Source of the DNA: Anaerolinea sp. | GTDB taxonomy: Bacteria; Chloroflexota; Anaerolineae; Anaerolineales; Anaerolineaceae | Direction: 5' to 3' | NCBI GenBank assembly: GCA_020216845.1 | Contig: JAIWNK010000075.1 | Coordinates: 1 to 10,000, forward strand | Length of the DNA stretch: 10,000 bases | Shown here: positions 7,796 through 10,000 of the stretch, piece by piece | How the letters are laid out: each line of letters starts with the position of its first letter | Numbering within the stretch: the stretch's first letter is position 1 | Made by a program: the position numbers and the translations under genes | The notes under the pieces: model-generated | Databases searched by the model: none | Seen by the model: only the letters and a program-made list of their open reading frames with translations | Told to the model about the DNA's origin: nothing

Positions 7796-8423
7796 GAGGT
7801 GGGACTAAGAGCGGCCATACTTGCTCAATTTCCAGCCCGGCTTGTGCTGCGGCTTGCAATTCACCGCCTTGGTAGAGGGTGATGCCATGCGCTTTGCCGG
7901 TTGGGCAAAGCGTTGCCCAGAAGGCATAAAATTCTGGAAAGTCTTGTTCCGCGAAGCGGCTTTGGTGCGCGGCAACCTGAAAGGCGATGATGGCGGGCTC
8001 AAGTGCGGAGACAGGGCCGTGCACGCCGATCGGTTTGCGCGATAGATAGGGCGTTTTGCCGAGCAAGTTGGTGCTACCGGCAATCGGGTCGCGAGCAGCA
8101 TAGGAGAGGTTGCGCACCCCGGACATATAAAAAGCGCCCATGCATAGCGGGCAGGGTTCTAGCAGGGTGTAGAGCGTGCAGGGGTGTGGGTCAATTTTGG
8201 AACGGTCGAGTTGCAGTAAGACGTTGATCTCAGCATGGGCCAGTTGATTGTTGCCGACTCGTCCGGTCGGGGCGTTATCGGCGAGATGGTTGCGCTCGCG
8301 CAGCAAAACTTCTCCGTGCGGATTCAACAGCGCAGCACCAATGGGCAAGGAACCGACGCTATAGGCGGCCCAGGCTTCTTGCAAGCATACCTGCCACACA
8401 ATGGGAATCTCAGACCACTTCAA
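7788..8423 (-). CDS. Zinc-dependent nucleoside/cytidine-type deaminase family protein
   Basis: A 211-residue protein of the CMP/dCMP deaminase fold, which hydrolytically deaminates a base, nucleoside or nucleotide using one zinc. The catalytic motif HAE (His63, Glu65) and the zinc-binding PCPLC (Cys91, Cys94) are both present, and LPIGAALL followed by a dGEvL-like strand (27-41) is the usual first part of the fold. About 75 residues follow the core, longer than in minimal tRNA adenosine deaminases, so the substrate is not assignable; guanine or another free base is possible. The start is taken as the TTG at 8423 because AAGGAG sits 6 nt upstream. The frame extends further upstream to 8750, but that part lies wholly inside selD and looks like noncoding Ser/Pro/Ala-rich shadow sequence. 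A GTG at residue 9 is an alternative start. It overlaps the selD end by 14 nt and the next gene by 8 nt. Confidence 0.87.
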   Translation of the reverse strand: MKWSEIPIVWQVCLQEAWAAYSVGSLPIGAALLNPHGEVLLRERNHLADNAPTGRVGNNQLAHAEINVLLQLDRSKIDPHPCTLYTLLEPCPLCMGAFYMSGVRNLSYAARDPIAGSTNLLGKTPYLSRKPIGVHGPVSALEPAIIAFQVAAHQSRFAEQDFPEFYAFWATLCPTGKAHGITLYQGGELQAAAQAGLEIEQVWPLLVPPHE

Positions 8424-9474
8424 TCGAGTCTCCTTGGAAAGCTTCTCCAATGACCCAAACGGGTTGGTTGATGGCCTGTGCATGTTCGAGCAGGCCGGGC
8501 AAGCTGACGGGCGGGACGGCGAGCAGGAGTCCGCCGCTGGTTTGCGGGTCGAAGAGCAACATGCGGCTGGCTTCATCCATTGCGTCAGCAAATCGAACGT
8601 GATGTTCAAAGTACAGGCGGTTGTCGGCCGCGCCGCCGGGGAAGCACCAGGCCTCGGCGTAGCGGCGGGCGCCGGAGAGGAAGGGGATGGCATCGTAGAA
8701 GAAGCGCAAACCGACCTGACTGGCCGCGGCCATTTCCCAGGCGTGGCCAAGCAAGCTGTAACCGGTGATGTCGGTGGCGGCGCGCAGCTGGGCCTGACGG
8801 GCCAATGCCCCGGCGCTGTCGTTGAGCCGTTTCATCCAGTGAATGGCTTCACTCACATCCGTTTGACTGGCGAGCTGTTTTTTCAAGGCGGTGGTGGTCA
8901 CGCCGCCGCCTAGCGGTTTGGTTAGGATGAGCTGATCGCCGGGGTGCACACCGGCTTTGGTCATCATGTGGCGCGGGTCTACGAAGCCGATGACGACAAG
9001 CCCATATTTGGGTTCTTTGTCTTGGACGGTGTGGCCGCCGGCAATGACGACCCCGGCCTGACGGGCTGTTTCGGCTCCGCCGCGCAGGATTTCGCTCAGT
9101 ACCTCGGTGGGTAATTGTGGTGGCAGGGCGGCAATATTGAGGGCCAGGGCGGGGATGCCGCCCATGGCGTATACATCCGAGAGGCTATTGGCAGCCGCAA
9201 TTGCCCCATAGTCATAAGGGTCGTCTACAACCGGGGTGAAGAAATCAGTTGTCACAACCAGGGCGCGGTCTTGGTCGAGTTGCCAAATGGCGGCGTCATC
9301 TGGCGCGCCCAAACCTACCAACAAGTTGGGGTAATCGTCCGGGGTAAATAGATTGGAGAGGGGACGCAGCACCTGCGTCAGCGTTTCCGCATTGAGCTTA
9401 GACGCTCAGCCCGCGCAGTTGGATAGGCTGGTCAGACGAATCTGACGCCCGCTGGGGGAGGGGGCAAGGTCCAT
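8410..9474 (-). CDS. selD: Selenophosphate synthetase, selenocysteine-containing (in-frame UGA)
   Basis: SelD makes selenophosphate from selenide and ATP, the selenium donor for selenocysteine-tRNA and other selenium modifications. The full product is 354 residues if the TGA at 9408-9406 is read as Sec23. The sequence before it, LTSLSNCAG, and after it, ASKL, matches the SelD active site; Sec/Cys followed three residues later by an essential Lys is the E. coli Cys17-Lys20 pattern (here Sec23, Lys26). The rest is classic SelD: GAPDDAAI (57-63), TTDFFTP (75-81), ANSLSDVYAMGG (95-106), GGHTV (146-150), DITGYSLLGH and DPQTSGG. The ATG at 9474 has a strong Shine-Dalgarno (AAAGGAGA) and a TATAAT upstream. 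Starting instead at the GTG at 9372 would remove the catalytic residue. It is the first gene of a five-gene operon and overlaps the next gene by 14 nt. Confidence 0.95.
8430..8435 (-). promoter_or_regulatory. Shine-Dalgarno deciding the TTG start of the deaminase
   Basis: AAGGAG on the minus strand with a 6-nt spacer before TTG at 8423-8421, located inside the last codons of selD. It argues against any start further upstream. Confidence 0.75.
9375..9405 (-). promoter_or_regulatory. Bacterial SECIS-like stem-loop directly after the selD UGA
   Basis: On the minus strand, GCGUC immediately after the UGA (9405-9401) pairs perfectly with GACGC (9379-9375). Inside it, GCG (9390-9388) and CGC (9383-9381) close a GAAA loop (9387-9384). 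An alternative inner stem, AGC/GCU, would give a 13-nt loop. In the first fold the apical loop lies 18 nt after UGA and begins with G, in agreement with the published bacterial SECIS pattern (loop 16-37 nt from UGA, a G among its first two bases). It would bind SelB and direct Sec insertion. Confidence 0.75.
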
Positions 9475-9480
9475 GGCGCA

Positions 9481-9488
9481 TCTCCTTT
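9481..9488 (-). promoter_or_regulatory. Shine-Dalgarno of selD supporting the ATG upstream of the UGA
   Basis: AAAGGAGA on the minus strand, about 6-8 nt before ATG 9474-9472. No comparable site precedes the downstream GTG at 9372, so translation starts before the in-frame UGA. Confidence 0.85.
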
Positions 9489-9505
9489 CTATGTAGAATG
9501 ATGTT

Positions 9506-9511
9506 ATTATA
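9506..9511 (-). promoter_or_regulatory. -10 box of the selD operon promoter
   Basis: A perfect TATAAT on the minus strand, giving a predicted leader of about 25 nt that includes the selD Shine-Dalgarno. No good -35 lies 16-18 nt upstream; the best spaced hexamers are CCTGTC-like. A perfect 10-bp palindrome CTTTGCAAAG (9517-9526) lies in the spacer and could be an operator, so the promoter may need an activator or be repressed. Confidence 0.5.
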
Positions 9512-9535
9512 CAATACTTTGCAAAGCCGACAGGC

Positions 9536-9582
9536 GGGCAAAAAATTTACCCTGGCTTTGACAATCAATTTGAAATTTGCCC
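9536..9582. repeat. Imperfect inverted repeat between the divergent promoters
   Basis: GGGCAAAAAATTT (9536-9548) and AAATTTGCCC (9573-9582) form inverted arms (GGGCAAA..TTT against AAATTTGCCC) separated by 24 bp. The right arm overlaps the -35 of the rightward promoter. It could be a regulator site shared by selD and the mrp operon; there is no direct evidence of binding. Confidence 0.35.
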
Positions 9583-9597
9583 TAGAGCCCGTATAAT
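9570..9597 (+). promoter_or_regulatory. Sigma-70-type promoter for the mrpA operon
   Basis: TTGAAA (9570-9575), a 16-bp spacer and TATAAT (9592-9597). The predicted start near 9604 leaves a short leader of about 25 nt before the GTG start. A perfect TTGACA at 9558-9563 lies 28 bp from the -10, too far to serve with it. Confidence 0.7.
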
Positions 9598-9628
9598 AAA
9601 ATGACAATGTAGCAGGTATGGAGGACAG

Positions 9629-10000
9629 GTGACCGAATTTTTTGTCAGTTTGTGTGGATTAATCGTGGCAGCCTTGCTGGCGCCGTGGGTGGGGCGGCGT
9701 TTGGGGCGTTGGTCTGGCTGGCTGTTGGCGTTTTTCCCGTTGATGGTGTTGGTGCAGTTGCTGCGCTTGTGGCCGGGGCTGTTGCAGGGCGAGACGCCGG
9801 TTCTTTCTTTGCCGTGGGCGGCGGAACTGGGCTTATCTTTGACGCTGCGTTTGGATGGCTTGGGGGCGTTGCTGGCTTTGTTGGTGGCCGGAATCGGCGC
9901 GCTGATTTTGATCTATGGGGCGGCTTATCTGGAAGGGGATGCCCGCCTTGGGCGTTTTTTGAGCGTGACGCTGCTGTTCATGCTGGCCATGCTGGGGGTG
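9629..10000 (+). CDS. mrpA: MrpA-type Na+/H+ antiporter subunit A, 3' partial
   Basis: The first 124 codons of a polytopic membrane protein that runs off the right edge. The start is GTG at 9629 with GGAGG at 9620-9624, 4 nt upstream; the ATG at 9618 is out of frame and closes at once. Very hydrophobic segments lie near residues 3-21, 29-45, 76-96 and 106-124. The segment LSLTLRLDGLGALLALLVAG followed by an LIYGAAYL helix and LLFMLAMLGV matches the N-terminus of MrpA/MnhA, the large proton-channel-like subunit of the multisubunit cation/proton antiporter, related to complex I subunit NuoL. The distinction from a NuoL-type or hydrogenase antiporter-like subunit rests on this stretch; finding mrpB-G genes to the right would settle it. 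Divergent from selD, sharing a 154-bp regulatory region. Confidence 0.8.
   Translation, partial: MTEFFVSLCGLIVAALLAPWVGRRLGRWSGWLLAFFPLMVLVQLLRLWPGLLQGETPVLSLPWAAELGLSLTLRLDGLGALLALLVAGIGALILIYGAAYLEGDARLGRFLSVTLLFMLAMLGV

Noticed and set aside
8424..8750. Upstream extension of the deaminase frame
   Set aside because: It lies within selD in another frame, is composed of Ser/Pro/Ala/Thr-rich noncoding-like sequence, and the Shine-Dalgarno supports the TTG at 8423.
9406..9408. TGA in selD as a sequencing error or a disabled gene
   Set aside because: The stop is precisely at the Sec/Cys catalytic codon, the frame is intact on both sides and a SECIS-like hairpin follows. Selenocysteine is the simpler explanation.
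9398..9607. Minus-strand frame of 69 codons across the selD start and promoter region
   Set aside because: It crosses the promoter and the selD ribosome binding site in another frame and has no recognisable domain.

Overview
The window is GC-rich and gene-dense. It most resembles a Chloroflexota genome (Anaerolineae or Caldilineae type). This is inferred from the large NACHT protein with a sulfatase-modifying-factor-like tail, the G-rich hairpin repeats between genes, the start-codon use and the gene content; no rRNA or tRNA gene is present to confirm it.

Layout. Positions 1-2630 (+) hold the 3' part of a NACHT NTPase with a C-terminal SUMF1/FGE-sulfatase-like (C-type-lectin fold) domain. 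Its true N-terminus lies left of the window. Positions 2631-3013 are a non-coding stretch between convergent genes, filled by about seven degenerate 46-52 bp G-rich hairpin repeats. From 9474 down to 3014 (-) runs a compact five-gene operon: selD, a zinc-dependent nucleoside/cytidine-type deaminase, a gamma-glutamyltransferase-family Ntn hydrolase, uvrC, and an Era-like GTPase with a DUF697-type membrane domain. Junctions are -14, -8, +5 and +16 nt, so translation is probably coupled. Positions 9475-9628 are a divergent promoter region. From 9629 (+) the first 124 codons of an MrpA-type Na+/H+ antiporter subunit begin and run off the right edge.

Main corrections to a default gene call. (1) selD is a selenoprotein gene. 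Its ATG is at 9474, it reads through an in-frame TGA at 9408-9406 at the catalytic Sec/Cys position, and a bacterial SECIS-like hairpin directly follows. A standard caller would truncate it to the GTG at 9372. (2) The deaminase should start at the TTG at 8423, which has a strong Shine-Dalgarno, and not within antisense-like sequence inside selD. (3) The NACHT gene is open to the left edge.

Most interesting signals. The last ~115 bp of the NACHT-FGE gene switch sharply to pyrimidine-ending codons and are followed by a short direct repeat and a perfect inverted repeat. This is the layout expected of a diversity-generating-retroelement variable region in a C-type-lectin-fold target. No template repeat or reverse transcriptase is visible in the window, so this remains a hypothesis. 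The Sec-containing SelD is well supported and implies that the host decodes UGA as selenocysteine.
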